This document shows, one piece after another, positions 1-6,601 of a stretch of DNA of 27,509 bases. Each line of letters opens with the position of its first letter. The stretch's first letter is position 1. The stretch covers positions 1 through 27,509 of IMG/VR virus record IMGVR_UViG_3300020141_000045. One strand, written 5' to 3'. Made by a program: the position numbers and the translations under genes. The DNA is from a virus. The notes below the pieces were generated by a model, which had not been told where the DNA came from, searched no databases, and saw only the letters and a list, made by a program, of their open reading frames with translations.

Positions 1-1611
1 CGCACAAATTATTCAAGCTATTTGCCAGATGTATATTCAGGTAGCCCAAATCGTATTGAACGATATTTACAATACGACACAATGGATTGGGACAGTGAAG
101 TTAATGCGGCTCTTGACATCCTAGCAGAATTTACCACACAAAAGAACAAAGAAAATAACACACCGTTCACACTACAGTTCCGCGGTAGCCCAACAACTAG
201 TGAAGTAGGTATCTTAAAAGAGTATCTACAACAGTGGACTAAGATGCAGAAGTTAGACACACGTATGTTCCGTATTGCACGTAACTTGTTCAAGTACGGC
301 GACGGATTTTTCCTACGTGATCCAGAAACACAAAAGTGGTTTTATGTAGATCCGAGCAAGATTACAAAAATTATTGTCAACGAAAGCGAAGGCAAACAAC
401 CTGAACAGTATGTTATTCGTGACATTAATATCAACTTTCAACACTTAGTTGTTACACAGATTAATCCAAACACACAAAATCAAGCACCCGGTGCCGCTCC
501 TTATACACAGGGCGGAGGCGGCGGACGCGGTGCTGTTGGAACTGCAACCCCTACTCCAGGAAGCAGATTTAGTCTTCAACAAAACGAACATGCAATTGAC
601 GCAAAGCACGTAGTACATCTAAGTCTAAGTGAAGGATTAGATAATAATTTTCCTTTTGGTAACAGCTTATTAGAAAGTGTTTTTAAAGTATACAAACAAA
701 AAGAACTGCTTGAAGATGCTATTATTATCTATCGTGTACAACGTGCGCCAGAGCGCAGAGTATTCTATATTGACGTGGGTAACATGCCAAGTCACTTGGC
801 AATGGGCTTTGTAGAACGTGTAAAAAATGAAATACATCAAAGACGTATTCCAAGTGCTACAGGCGGCGGAAGCAGTATCGACAGCACATATAATCCTCTA
901 AGTATCAACGAAGACTACTTCTTTCCGCAGACAGCAGAAGGTCGTGGAAGTAAAGTTGAAACACTTCCAGGCGGTACTAACCTAGGCGAAATTGACGACT
1001 TACGTTACTTTACCAATAAGTTAATGCGAGCATTGCGAATTCCAAGTAGCTATCTGCCAACGGGCGCAGATGATAGCCAAGCACAGTATAACGATGGTCG
1101 CGTTGGCACAGCATATATTCAAGAACTACGCTTTAACAAGTATTGTGAACGCTTACAAAACCTAATGGTCACTACATTTGACACCGAGTTTAAGTTATTT
1201 TTACATAACAAAGGTGTTAACATTGACTTTAGTTTGTTTGAAATACGATTCCAAAGTCCGCAAAACTTTGCGGCTTATCGTCAAGCAGAGCTTGACAACC
1301 AACGTATTGCTACCTTTGCACAGATGGTTGCACTACCGTTTGTCAGCAAGCGATTTGCACTAAAACGCTTCTTAGGTATGACAGACGAAGACCTAAAAGA
1401 AAACGAAAAGATGTGGCAAGAAGAAAGCGGAGAAGGCCGAGCACCTGGACAAGATGCGGCAGGCCAACTACGCGGAGCAGGAGTAAGCCCAACAGGTATG
1501 GAAGCTGATACTACTGCATTAGACGGCAGTGAAGAAGCTCCTGAAGGTATGGAAATGCCAGATGCTGATGCAGAAATGGCTGCTCCTGCGGCTGGATCTA
1601 TGCCTGCGTAA
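1..1611 (+). CDS. 20: Portal vertex protein of the head, gp20-like (5' partial)
   Basis: This is the dodecameric portal at the unique head vertex, through which DNA is packaged and ejected and on which head assembly starts. The frame is open from the first base (codons before the TTG at 22 continue in frame), so the true start lies upstream and probably a few dozen residues are missing. Counting from that TTG, family hallmarks are the PNRIERY..YD.MD segment near residue 10, AALDILAEF near 30, RAPERRVFYIDVGNMP near 245, the NEDYFFP segment near 300, and the ETLPGG...EIDDLRYF.NKLMRALRIP block near 315-345. About 536 visible residues compare with 524 in T4. A Gly/Pro/Thr-rich stretch near residues 148-182 and an acidic, Met- and Ala-rich C-terminus are unlike T4. 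Identity is very secure; only the start is unknown. Confidence 0.95.
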   Translation, partial: RTNYSSYLPDVYSGSPNRIERYLQYDTMDWDSEVNAALDILAEFTTQKNKENNTPFTLQFRGSPTTSEVGILKEYLQQWTKMQKLDTRMFRIARNLFKYGDGFFLRDPETQKWFYVDPSKITKIIVNESEGKQPEQYVIRDININFQHLVVTQINPNTQNQAPGAAPYTQGGGGGRGAVGTATPTPGSRFSLQQNEHAIDAKHVVHLSLSEGLDNNFPFGNSLLESVFKVYKQKELLEDAIIIYRVQRAPERRVFYIDVGNMPSHLAMGFVERVKNEIHQRRIPSATGGGSSIDSTYNPLSINEDYFFPQTAEGRGSKVETLPGGTNLGEIDDLRYFTNKLMRALRIPSSYLPTGADDSQAQYNDGRVGTAYIQELRFNKYCERLQNLMVTTFDTEFKLFLHNKGVNIDFSLFEIRFQSPQNFAAYRQAELDNQRIATFAQMVALPFVSKRFALKRFLGMTDEDLKENEKMWQEESGEGRAPGQDAAGQLRGAGVSPTGMEADTTALDGSEEAPEGMEMPDADAEMAAPAAGSMPA

Positions 1612-1620
1612 TAAATACTA
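1609..1620 (+). promoter_or_regulatory. Candidate T4-type late promoter
   Basis: TAATAAATACTA overlaps the portal stop codon. It matches the T4 late -10 element TATAAATA in 7 of 8 positions and recurs before several other genes here. T4 late promoters have no -35 box and are read by host polymerase with gp55 and the sliding clamp. The expected start site would fall at or inside the ATG at 1623. Confidence 0.55.
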
Positions 1621-1622
1621 TT

Positions 1623-1859
1623 ATGATTTTAAGAGAACTGTTTTATTTTAATAGAGGTACTGCTGAGTCAGAACAAGACGATCAGTATATGGCCAAAGCC
1701 GACACTAGTGTAATCAAAGATGATGATACACGTAAAACACGCTTGACCTTAAAACAAATAAACGAATTACGCAGAGCTAGTGATTTACATATTAAAGAAC
1801 ATGAAGCAGAAATGGAGTTTATTTCTAGAATGTATGCTACTCCAGTGGCCGCAGAATAA
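1623..1859 (+). CDS. Small conserved protein between portal and core genes
   Basis: A 78-residue charged protein in the slot where T4 carries small head genes between 20 and 21. The C-terminal half holds a basic then amphipathic helical segment (RKTRLTLKQINELRRASDLH, then KEHEAEMEFISRMY) of a type I associate with small proteins at this locus in aquatic T4-like phages; that is memory, not a search. No signal peptide or membrane segment is seen. The start is uncertain: ATG 1623 has no Shine-Dalgarno and lies 5 bases after a late-promoter-like element. ATG 1689 (residue 23) would keep the whole conserved part but also lacks a clear Shine-Dalgarno. A strong terminator follows, so this is the last gene of its unit. 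A head or core role is inferred from position only. Confidence 0.7.
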   Translation: MILRELFYFNRGTAESEQDDQYMAKADTSVIKDDDTRKTRLTLKQINELRRASDLHIKEHEAEMEFISRMYATPVAAE

Positions 1860-1877
1860 GTAAATTATCAAAACTGA

Positions 1878-1908
1878 CAAAAAACAGCCGGTATTGACCG
1901 GTTTTTTT
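1878..1908 (+). terminator. Intrinsic terminator after the small gene
   Basis: CCGGT (1888-1892), loop ATTG, ACCGG (1897-1901), followed by seven T (1902-1908) and preceded by an A-rich run that can pair with the T run. This is a textbook Rho-independent terminator separating the portal unit from the head-core operon. Confidence 0.88.
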
Positions 1909-1915
1909 ACAGTAG

Positions 1916-1925
1916 TATTAAATAC
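1916..1925 (+). promoter_or_regulatory. Candidate late promoter of the head-core operon
   Basis: TATTAAATAC lies 8 bases after the terminator T run and 51 bases before the ATG at 1977. It shares the TAAATAC core with the other intergenic elements. A leader of about 45 bases would precede an AGGAGA ribosome binding site at 1965-1970. Confidence 0.6.
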
Positions 1926-1976
1926 ATCGACAGCCTTGCGGGCGTAACTGCCTCATAACTATACAGGAGACTTAAC

Positions 1977-2786
1977 ATGACTGATCGCGCAAAATTCGAG
2001 CAGATGCTTGAATATCTTATTAACGAAGACAAATCAAAAGCCGAGGAACTATTCCACGAACTAGTGGTAGCTAAATCTCGCGAAATTTACGAAAATCTAT
2101 TAGATGACGACATCCAAGTAGATGAAGCTTCTGAAGAAGAAGACGAAGAAGACAAAGAAGTTGATGAAGAAGTCGAAGAAGGCTTTGACATGGGCATGGA
2201 CGAAGTCGGTGCTGATCCAGCAGACGACATGATGGGTGACCTAGAAGCCGGCGATGACGAAGAAGCCAGCGACGAGTTCGGTGACGAAGAAGGTGGTGAC
2301 GAAGCCGCTACTAAAGATGACGTCATGGACATTAAAGACGCTTTAGCTGATCTAAAAGCAGAATTTGAAGCTATGTTAGCTGGTGATTCCGGTGAAGAAG
2401 ACATGGGTGACGAAGAAGAAATGGGTGACGAAGAAGGCGAAGAAGAAATGGGTGACGAAGAAGAAGGTAACCCATTTGCTAAAGAAAGCGTTCGTGAATA
2501 CGTTGAAAAAGTTGCTCCTGCTAAAGGCGGCGACAACGGCGTTAACACTAAAAGCACACTAGCTGGCAAGAACGACATGGGTGGCACAACTGCTAACATC
2601 GCTAAAGGCGGTACAAGCACAACAGGTGGCACACAAGGTGGTTTACTAAAGCCAAGCACAGGAGATTTGAAGTCTGGTAACGTAAATGTTCCAGGCGGCA
2701 AAGCTGGTGTTAAGCACCTAAGCGGTGTAAGCAAGCCAGCAGGCGGTGACAACGGCCAAAACACAAAAAGTACTTTAGGCCGTTAA
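1977..2786 (+). CDS. Acidic prohead core protein, gp67-like
   Basis: A 269-residue, extremely acidic protein between portal and protease, the position of T4 gene 67 (a core protein removed by the protease during maturation). Residues 1-45 look helical and mixed in charge. Residues 46-165 are almost continuous Asp/Glu with Gly and Met, including three EMGDEE-like repeats. Residues 166-180 (NPFAKESVREYVEKV) look like a conserved helix. The rest is a Gly/Lys/Thr-rich, probably disordered tail carrying the motif GGDNGxNTKSTL twice, near 188 and again at the very C-terminus. It is far longer than T4 gp67 (80 residues), so the assignment rests on position and composition. The start is well supported by AGGAGA seven bases upstream. 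The protease gene follows after 4 bases. Confidence 0.7.
   Translation: MTDRAKFEQMLEYLINEDKSKAEELFHELVVAKSREIYENLLDDDIQVDEASEEEDEEDKEVDEEVEEGFDMGMDEVGADPADDMMGDLEAGDDEEASDEFGDEEGGDEAATKDDVMDIKDALADLKAEFEAMLAGDSGEEDMGDEEEMGDEEGEEEMGDEEEGNPFAKESVREYVEKVAPAKGGDNGVNTKSTLAGKNDMGGTTANIAKGGTSTTGGTQGGLLKPSTGDLKSGNVNVPGGKAGVKHLSGVSKPAGGDNGQNTKSTLGR
2403..2466 (+). repeat. Short tandem coding repeat (MGDEE units)
   Basis: The 16-base unit ATGGGTGACGAAGAAG occurs at 2403, 2421 and 2448 (spacing 18 and 27). It encodes repeated Met-Gly-Asp-Glu-Glu inside the acidic core protein. The spacing keeps the frame, so unit number could vary by slippage without breaking the gene. Confidence 0.85.
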
Positions 2787-2790
2787 TTAG

Positions 2791-3420
2791 ATGAGTCTTT
2801 ACTTACGTGAAAACTTGACTTTCGACCAAGCTCGCATGGTTGTGGAATCTGATGGCGCTGAGGGCAAGAACCTTTATATGAAGGGCATTTGCATCCAAGG
2901 CGGCATCAAGAACGCAAATCAGCGTGTGTACCCTGTGAATGAAATCGGCAGGGCTGTCAAGACACTAAACGACCAGGTAACTGGCGGATATTCAGTTTTA
3001 GGCGAAGTAGACCATCCAGATGACTTAAAAATTAATCTAGACCGTGTAAGCCATATGATCACAGAAATGTGGATGGATGGCCCTAACGGTTACGGTAAAA
3101 TGAAGATCCTACCTACACCAATGGGTAACTTAGTAAGAACTATGTTAGAATCCGGTGTTAAGTTAGGTGTATCGAGTCGCGGATCCGGGAACGTCAAGGA
3201 AGACGGTTCCGGTGAAGTTACAGATTTCGAGATTATCACAGTAGATGTGGTAGCTCAACCATCAGCCCCAGGTGCGTATCCAACGCCCATTTATGAGCAT
3301 ATCATGAATACTCGTGGAGGCTATAAGGCATTTTTAACAGCACAAGAAGTATCAGGCGACGCAAAGGCACAGAAATACCTGAAAGAAAGTCTATTGAAAA
3401 TAATAGGCGGACTCCAATAA
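2791..3420 (+). CDS. 21: Prohead core protease, gp21-like
   Basis: The maturation protease of the T4 prohead (peptidase U9/S77 type, herpesvirus-protease-like fold). It sits in the core, activates itself, and then cleaves scaffold and capsid proteins. Its 209 residues match T4 gp21 (212). Visible hallmarks are NQRVYPVNEIGRAV near 43-56 (the usual substrate-side strand), the catalytic His candidate His75 in LGEVDHPDD, and the nucleophile region GVSSRGSG at 126-133, where Ser128 or Ser129 would be the catalytic serine. VDVVAQPSAPGA near 150-161 is also family-typical. The gene starts 4 bases after the acidic core gene with only a weak ribosome binding site, which suggests translational coupling. 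It is followed by the scaffold gene after 16 bases. Confidence 0.93.
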   Translation: MSLYLRENLTFDQARMVVESDGAEGKNLYMKGICIQGGIKNANQRVYPVNEIGRAVKTLNDQVTGGYSVLGEVDHPDDLKINLDRVSHMITEMWMDGPNGYGKMKILPTPMGNLVRTMLESGVKLGVSSRGSGNVKEDGSGEVTDFEIITVDVVAQPSAPGAYPTPIYEHIMNTRGGYKAFLTAQEVSGDAKAQKYLKESLLKIIGGLQ

Positions 3421-3436
3421 CAAGGGAGAATCACAT

Positions 3437-4528
3437 ATGTTGGACGCACTTAAACAATTATTCGAGAACAATGTGATTTCTGAGGACATCAGAGCTGACA
3501 TCGCTTCTGCTTGGGACCGTAAGATCCAAGAGAATCGTGAACAAGCAACTCAACAACTACGCGAAGAATTCGCACAAAAATACGAACATGACAAGCAAAC
3601 AATGATCGAAGCTATCGACAAGATGGTTACTGATCGTTTAACTGCTGAAATCCAAGAGTTCACTGAAGACCGCGCACAACTATCTGAAGCGAAAGCCAAG
3701 TATGCTGTTGCCATCCGTGAGCACTCTACTAAACTAAATGGATTTGTTCTTAACAGCCTAGCTAAAGAAATCACTGAATTACATAGTGACCAAAAAGTTA
3801 TGGCTGAAAATTTTGCCAAGTTGGAAGGTTTTATTGTAGAAGCACTGGCTAAAGAGATCGCAGATTTCTATGAAGATAAGAAAGATTTAGCTGAGACAAA
3901 AGTACGTCTCATCAAAGAAGCTAAGAATCAATTTGGTCTATTAAAGACCAAGTTTGTAAAACAAAGTGCTGAGCTTGTTGAATCAGTTGTTACAAAAGGT
4001 CTCACAAAAGAGATCGGACAACTTAAAGAAGACATTGATCAAGCACGTCAGAACGACTTCGGTCGTAAGATTTTTGAAGCATATGCTACCGAATTTCAGC
4101 ACAGCATGTTAAATGAGAAATCAGAAACAAGCAAGCTATTGAAAGTAGTTGCAGAAAAAGAAAAACAACTCGCTGAAGCAACAGCCGCTATTTCCGAAAA
4201 GCAAGCATTAGTAGAAAGTACACAGAAAGAAGTTTCTCGTGCCCAAGCTACTGCGGCTCGTAAAGAAGTAATGGGTGAGCTTCTAAGTCCTCTAAACAAG
4301 GACCAAAAAGAAATCATGAGTGAGTTACTAGAAAGTGTGCAAACTGTCAAGCTAAGAACTAGCTTTGACAAGTATCTACCTGCTGTACTCAGCGGTAGCA
4401 CACCGGAGAAGAAGAAGGCTCTTATTGAGGCTAAAGAAATCACAGGCAATAAAGAAAATCATAGCATTAGTAGTGCTAAAAGCCAGGGCGAGGTCATTGA
4501 CATTCGTCGTCTAGCTGGATTAAAATAA
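3437..4528 (+). CDS. 22: Prohead core scaffolding protein, gp22-like
   Basis: The main internal scaffold around which the capsid shell forms, later degraded by the gp21-like protease. The protein has 363 residues and is almost wholly predicted coiled coil, rich in Glu, Lys, Ala and Gln, without Cys or Trp-rich cores. At least four degenerate repeats of about 32-40 residues occupy residues 56-206, sharing a (V/L)xxxLxKEIxxLxxD pattern. Several fits to the T4 protease rule (L/I)-x-E before a small residue are visible: IVE135-Ala, LVE260-Ser, LLE299-Ser, LIE331-Ala. The C-terminal QGEVIDIRRLAGLK is compact and charged, as expected for shell contact. GGGAGA precedes the ATG by eight bases, and the capsid gene follows after 10 bases. 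Confidence 0.9.
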   Translation: MLDALKQLFENNVISEDIRADIASAWDRKIQENREQATQQLREEFAQKYEHDKQTMIEAIDKMVTDRLTAEIQEFTEDRAQLSEAKAKYAVAIREHSTKLNGFVLNSLAKEITELHSDQKVMAENFAKLEGFIVEALAKEIADFYEDKKDLAETKVRLIKEAKNQFGLLKTKFVKQSAELVESVVTKGLTKEIGQLKEDIDQARQNDFGRKIFEAYATEFQHSMLNEKSETSKLLKVVAEKEKQLAEATAAISEKQALVESTQKEVSRAQATAARKEVMGELLSPLNKDQKEIMSELLESVQTVKLRTSFDKYLPAVLSGSTPEKKKALIEAKEITGNKENHSISSAKSQGEVIDIRRLAGLK

Positions 4529-4538
4529 GGAGAAATTT

Positions 4539-5711
4539 ATGTCAGAACTACTAGAAAGCCGCTGGCTAGAAACAAAAGAGGCACTATTAGAAGGCCTTCA
4601 AGGAACCAAAAAGAGCGTAATGGCTACTACTTTAGAGAACACTCGTAAGTATTTGTCAGAATCCGCTACTGCTGGTGCCACTTCTGCCGGTAACGTTGCA
4701 ACCCTAAATCGCGTGATCCTTCCAGTGATCAGACGTGTGATGCCTACGGTCATCGCTAATGAATTAGTTGGCGTTCAGCCAATGACTGGACCAGTTGGTC
4801 AGATCCATACATTACGTGTTCGCTACAGCGATACATTCAATGCTGGTACATCTGGCGCTACAGCTGGTGAAGAAGCTCTAAGCCCATTCAAGATTGCTGA
4901 ATCTTATTCTGGTGCTACATCTGGTAAGGCAGCTGCCACAGCCGCTTTAGAAGGTGCCGCTGGAAACAAACTAAGCATTCAAATCTTGAAGCAAACAGTT
5001 GAAGCTAAGACTCGTAAGTTGTCTGCACGTTGGACATTCGAGGCTGCTCAAGATGCACAAGCCCAACAAGGTATTGACATCGAAGCAGAAATCATGGCTG
5101 CTTTGGCTCAAGAAATTACAGCTGAAATCGACCAAGAGGTGCTAGCATCTCTACGTTCTTTAGCTGGAACACAAAACCGCGAGACTTATGACCAGTCAGC
5201 TGTTAGTGGTACTGCTACATTCGTTGGTGACGAACATGCCGCATTGGCCGTTCAGATCAACCGTGTTGCAAACCGTATCGCTCAGCGTACTCGTCGTGGT
5301 GCTGGTAACTGGGCAGTTGTAAGCCCAACAATGTTGACTGTTCTTCAGTCAGCTACTACTAGTGCTTTTGCTCGTACAACAGAAGGTACATTCGAAGCTC
5401 CAACTAACACAAAGATGGTTGGTACATTGAACAGTGCTATGAAGATCTATGTTAACACATACGCAAGTGATGACACAGTCATCATCGGTTACAAAGGTTC
5501 TAGCGAATCTGACGCAGCCGCGTTCTATTGCCCATACATTCCATTGATGAGCAGTGGTGTTGTGTTAGATCCATCAACATTTGAGCCAGTCGTATCATTC
5601 ATGACACGTTATGGTTATGTTGAGTTGACAAACACAGCTTCTTCTCTAGGTAATGCAGCCGACTACCTAGGTACAGTTGAAGTAACAAGCAACGAACTAA
5701 AGTTCAGTTAA
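4539..5711 (+). CDS. 23: Major capsid protein, gp23-like
   Basis: The HK97-fold shell protein of T4-like heads. Family hallmarks are the run ATLNRVILPVIRRVMPTVIA near residues 53-72, GVQPMTGPVGQIHTLR near 77-92, and near the C-terminus AFYCPYIPLM followed by FEPVVSFMTRYGYV. The N-terminus is an amphipathic propeptide, and the best gp21-type cleavage site is LSE41-Ser42, just before ATAGATSAG. At 390 residues it is much shorter than T4 gp23 (521) and, from memory, cyanophage homologues, so the T4-type insertion domain is probably missing. AAGGAG stands eight bases before the ATG. It is the last gene of the head-core operon, directly before a perfect terminator hairpin. No gene-24-like vertex protein follows. 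Confidence 0.95.
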   Translation: MSELLESRWLETKEALLEGLQGTKKSVMATTLENTRKYLSESATAGATSAGNVATLNRVILPVIRRVMPTVIANELVGVQPMTGPVGQIHTLRVRYSDTFNAGTSGATAGEEALSPFKIAESYSGATSGKAAATAALEGAAGNKLSIQILKQTVEAKTRKLSARWTFEAAQDAQAQQGIDIEAEIMAALAQEITAEIDQEVLASLRSLAGTQNRETYDQSAVSGTATFVGDEHAALAVQINRVANRIAQRTRRGAGNWAVVSPTMLTVLQSATTSAFARTTEGTFEAPTNTKMVGTLNSAMKIYVNTYASDDTVIIGYKGSSESDAAAFYCPYIPLMSSGVVLDPSTFEPVVSFMTRYGYVELTNTASSLGNAADYLGTVEVTSNELKFS

Positions 5712-5733
5712 TCACTGATTTTAGCAGTATCTC

Positions 5734-5761
5734 AAAGGGCTCTTCGGAGCCCTTTGTCTTT
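5734..5761 (+). terminator. Intrinsic terminator after the major capsid gene
   Basis: A perfect 9-bp stem AAAGGGCTC (5734-5742) and GAGCCCTTT (5747-5755) closes a TTCG tetraloop, followed by GTCTTT. The ultra-stable UUCG loop and position make it the end of the head-core operon. The T run is short, so it may also protect the 3' end of the capsid mRNA. Confidence 0.87.
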
Positions 5762-5765
5762 ATGT

Positions 5766-5775
5766 GATAAATACT
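5766..5775 (+). promoter_or_regulatory. Candidate late promoter before the post-capsid gene
   Basis: GATAAATACT lies a few bases after the capsid terminator and 85 bases before the ATG at 5861. It has the same ATAAATACT core as the elements at 1611 and 8829. Confidence 0.62.
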
Positions 5776-5860
5776 TGGTATAACTTACACAGGGTAAGTT
5801 TTATGCGGAAAAGCAACCGCGTACGGCCTAGAACGCCGTCTTTCTTAAGGAGAAAACAAA
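5776..5860 (+). promoter_or_regulatory. Structured 5' leader with three hairpins
   Basis: Between the late promoter and the ATG at 5861 there are three successive inverted repeats: AACTTAC/GTAAGTT (5782-5788 with 5794-5800, 5-base loop), GCGG/CCGC (5805-5808 with 5817-5820), and ACGGC/GCCGT (5823-5827 with 5835-5839). An AAGGAG ribosome binding site follows unpaired at 5847-5852. Such leaders can stabilise phage mRNA or tune translation; the function here is inferred only. Confidence 0.5.
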
Positions 5861-6565
5861 ATGGCTCGTCCTTTAAATAAAAAATTCTTTGGTAACCGTA
5901 ATACAGGTTCTGCAAGCGTAACAACTGACGATGGTATCGGCGGCAACGGTATTGCCAGTGTAACCATTGCTGGTGTTTGGAGTGGTTTTACTCAAGCTAC
6001 TTCAACAGTAACTTTTAGTGCTCCACAATTACCAGGTGGCGTAACAGCTACTGGTACTGTAACAATTACAGCAGGTGCTCCAACACTAGTTACAATGACA
6101 GAAAAAGGTTCTGGATACACATCATTACCAACAGTTACTATTGCTGACAGCGATGGCGGCGCAGAAACATCTGGTACAGCAACAGCAGTATTTGAAGTTG
6201 ATTCCGGAGCAGTTGGCTCAGTAACTAACGAAGAAAATGCAATCAGTATGACAGCATTCTTAACAGGCGGTTCAGCAGTTGCAGTTGACATTATTCGTCA
6301 AGTATCAGCTCGTCGTTATAAAGTAACAGACGGTACACGTACTGGAGTTGTTAAACTAACTAGTACTCTAGCAGATGCGGCAGGTGAAGGCAGTGTTGCA
6401 GTTCTTGACAGTGCAGGCGGAGAGTACTTTGCTACTAAGATTACAGCACACCGTGTGGTATTAACTCGTGCAGGCGGATCAAATCATTTGTATGCAACAG
6501 GTAGCTCAGCACCTTGGAAACTAGTTGCTCCAGTTGGCAGTTACGTACAAATTTCTAACGCTTAA
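5861..6565 (+). CDS. Probable virion structural protein downstream of capsid gene
   Basis: A 234-residue protein with a basic N-terminus (MARPLNKKFFGNRNTG) followed by Gly/Thr/Val-rich beta sequence. Residues near 86-97 carry GSGYTSLPTVTI, a short beta motif that recurs in the giant proteins at 15959 and 24187. The C-terminal half includes an RQVSARRYKVTDG segment near 147-159 and a compact end, LVAPVGSYVQISNA. I recall similar proteins with the MARPLNKKYFGN-type start in marine T4-like phages as virion components, but cannot verify this. It has its own promoter, a structured leader and a strong ribosome binding site right after the capsid operon, which suggests high expression. A decoration or tail protein is possible; the exact role is unknown. 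Confidence 0.6.
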   Translation: MARPLNKKFFGNRNTGSASVTTDDGIGGNGIASVTIAGVWSGFTQATSTVTFSAPQLPGGVTATGTVTITAGAPTLVTMTEKGSGYTSLPTVTIADSDGGAETSGTATAVFEVDSGAVGSVTNEENAISMTAFLTGGSAVAVDIIRQVSARRYKVTDGTRTGVVKLTSTLADAAGEGSVAVLDSAGGEYFATKITAHRVVLTRAGGSNHLYATGSSAPWKLVAPVGSYVQISNA

Positions 6566-6570
6566 ATAGT
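6561..6570 (+). promoter_or_regulatory. Weak late-promoter-like element
   Basis: CTTAAATAGT overlaps the stop of the preceding gene and keeps TAAATA but not the usual following C. It lies 31 bases before the ATG at 6602. The TTCG hairpin immediately downstream would sit in the leader. Confidence 0.3.
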
Positions 6571-6571
6571 A

Positions 6572-6589
6572 TAGGGGCTTCGGCCCCTA
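6572..6589 (+). terminator. TTCG hairpin between structural genes (possible terminator or processing hairpin)
   Basis: A perfect 7-bp stem TAGGGGC (6572-6578) and GCCCCTA (6583-6589) with a TTCG tetraloop, the same design as the capsid terminator. There is no T run after it and the next ATG is 12 bases away with AGGAT between. It may therefore be a partial terminator, an mRNA-stability element, or a leader hairpin. Confidence 0.5.
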
Positions 6590-6601
6590 ATAGGATAAAC
6601 A

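Noticed and set aside
22-24. TTG at 22 as the start of the portal gene
   Set aside because: The frame is open upstream to base 1 and the known portal N-terminus is longer, so this is an internal Leu codon in a truncated gene.
2087-2764. A 225-residue Ser/Pro-rich open frame on the - strand
   Set aside because: It is the exact antisense of the Asp/Glu-rich core gene; GAA/GAC codons read backwards give TTC/GTC and shifted Ser codons. It has no ribosome binding site and opposes all neighbours.
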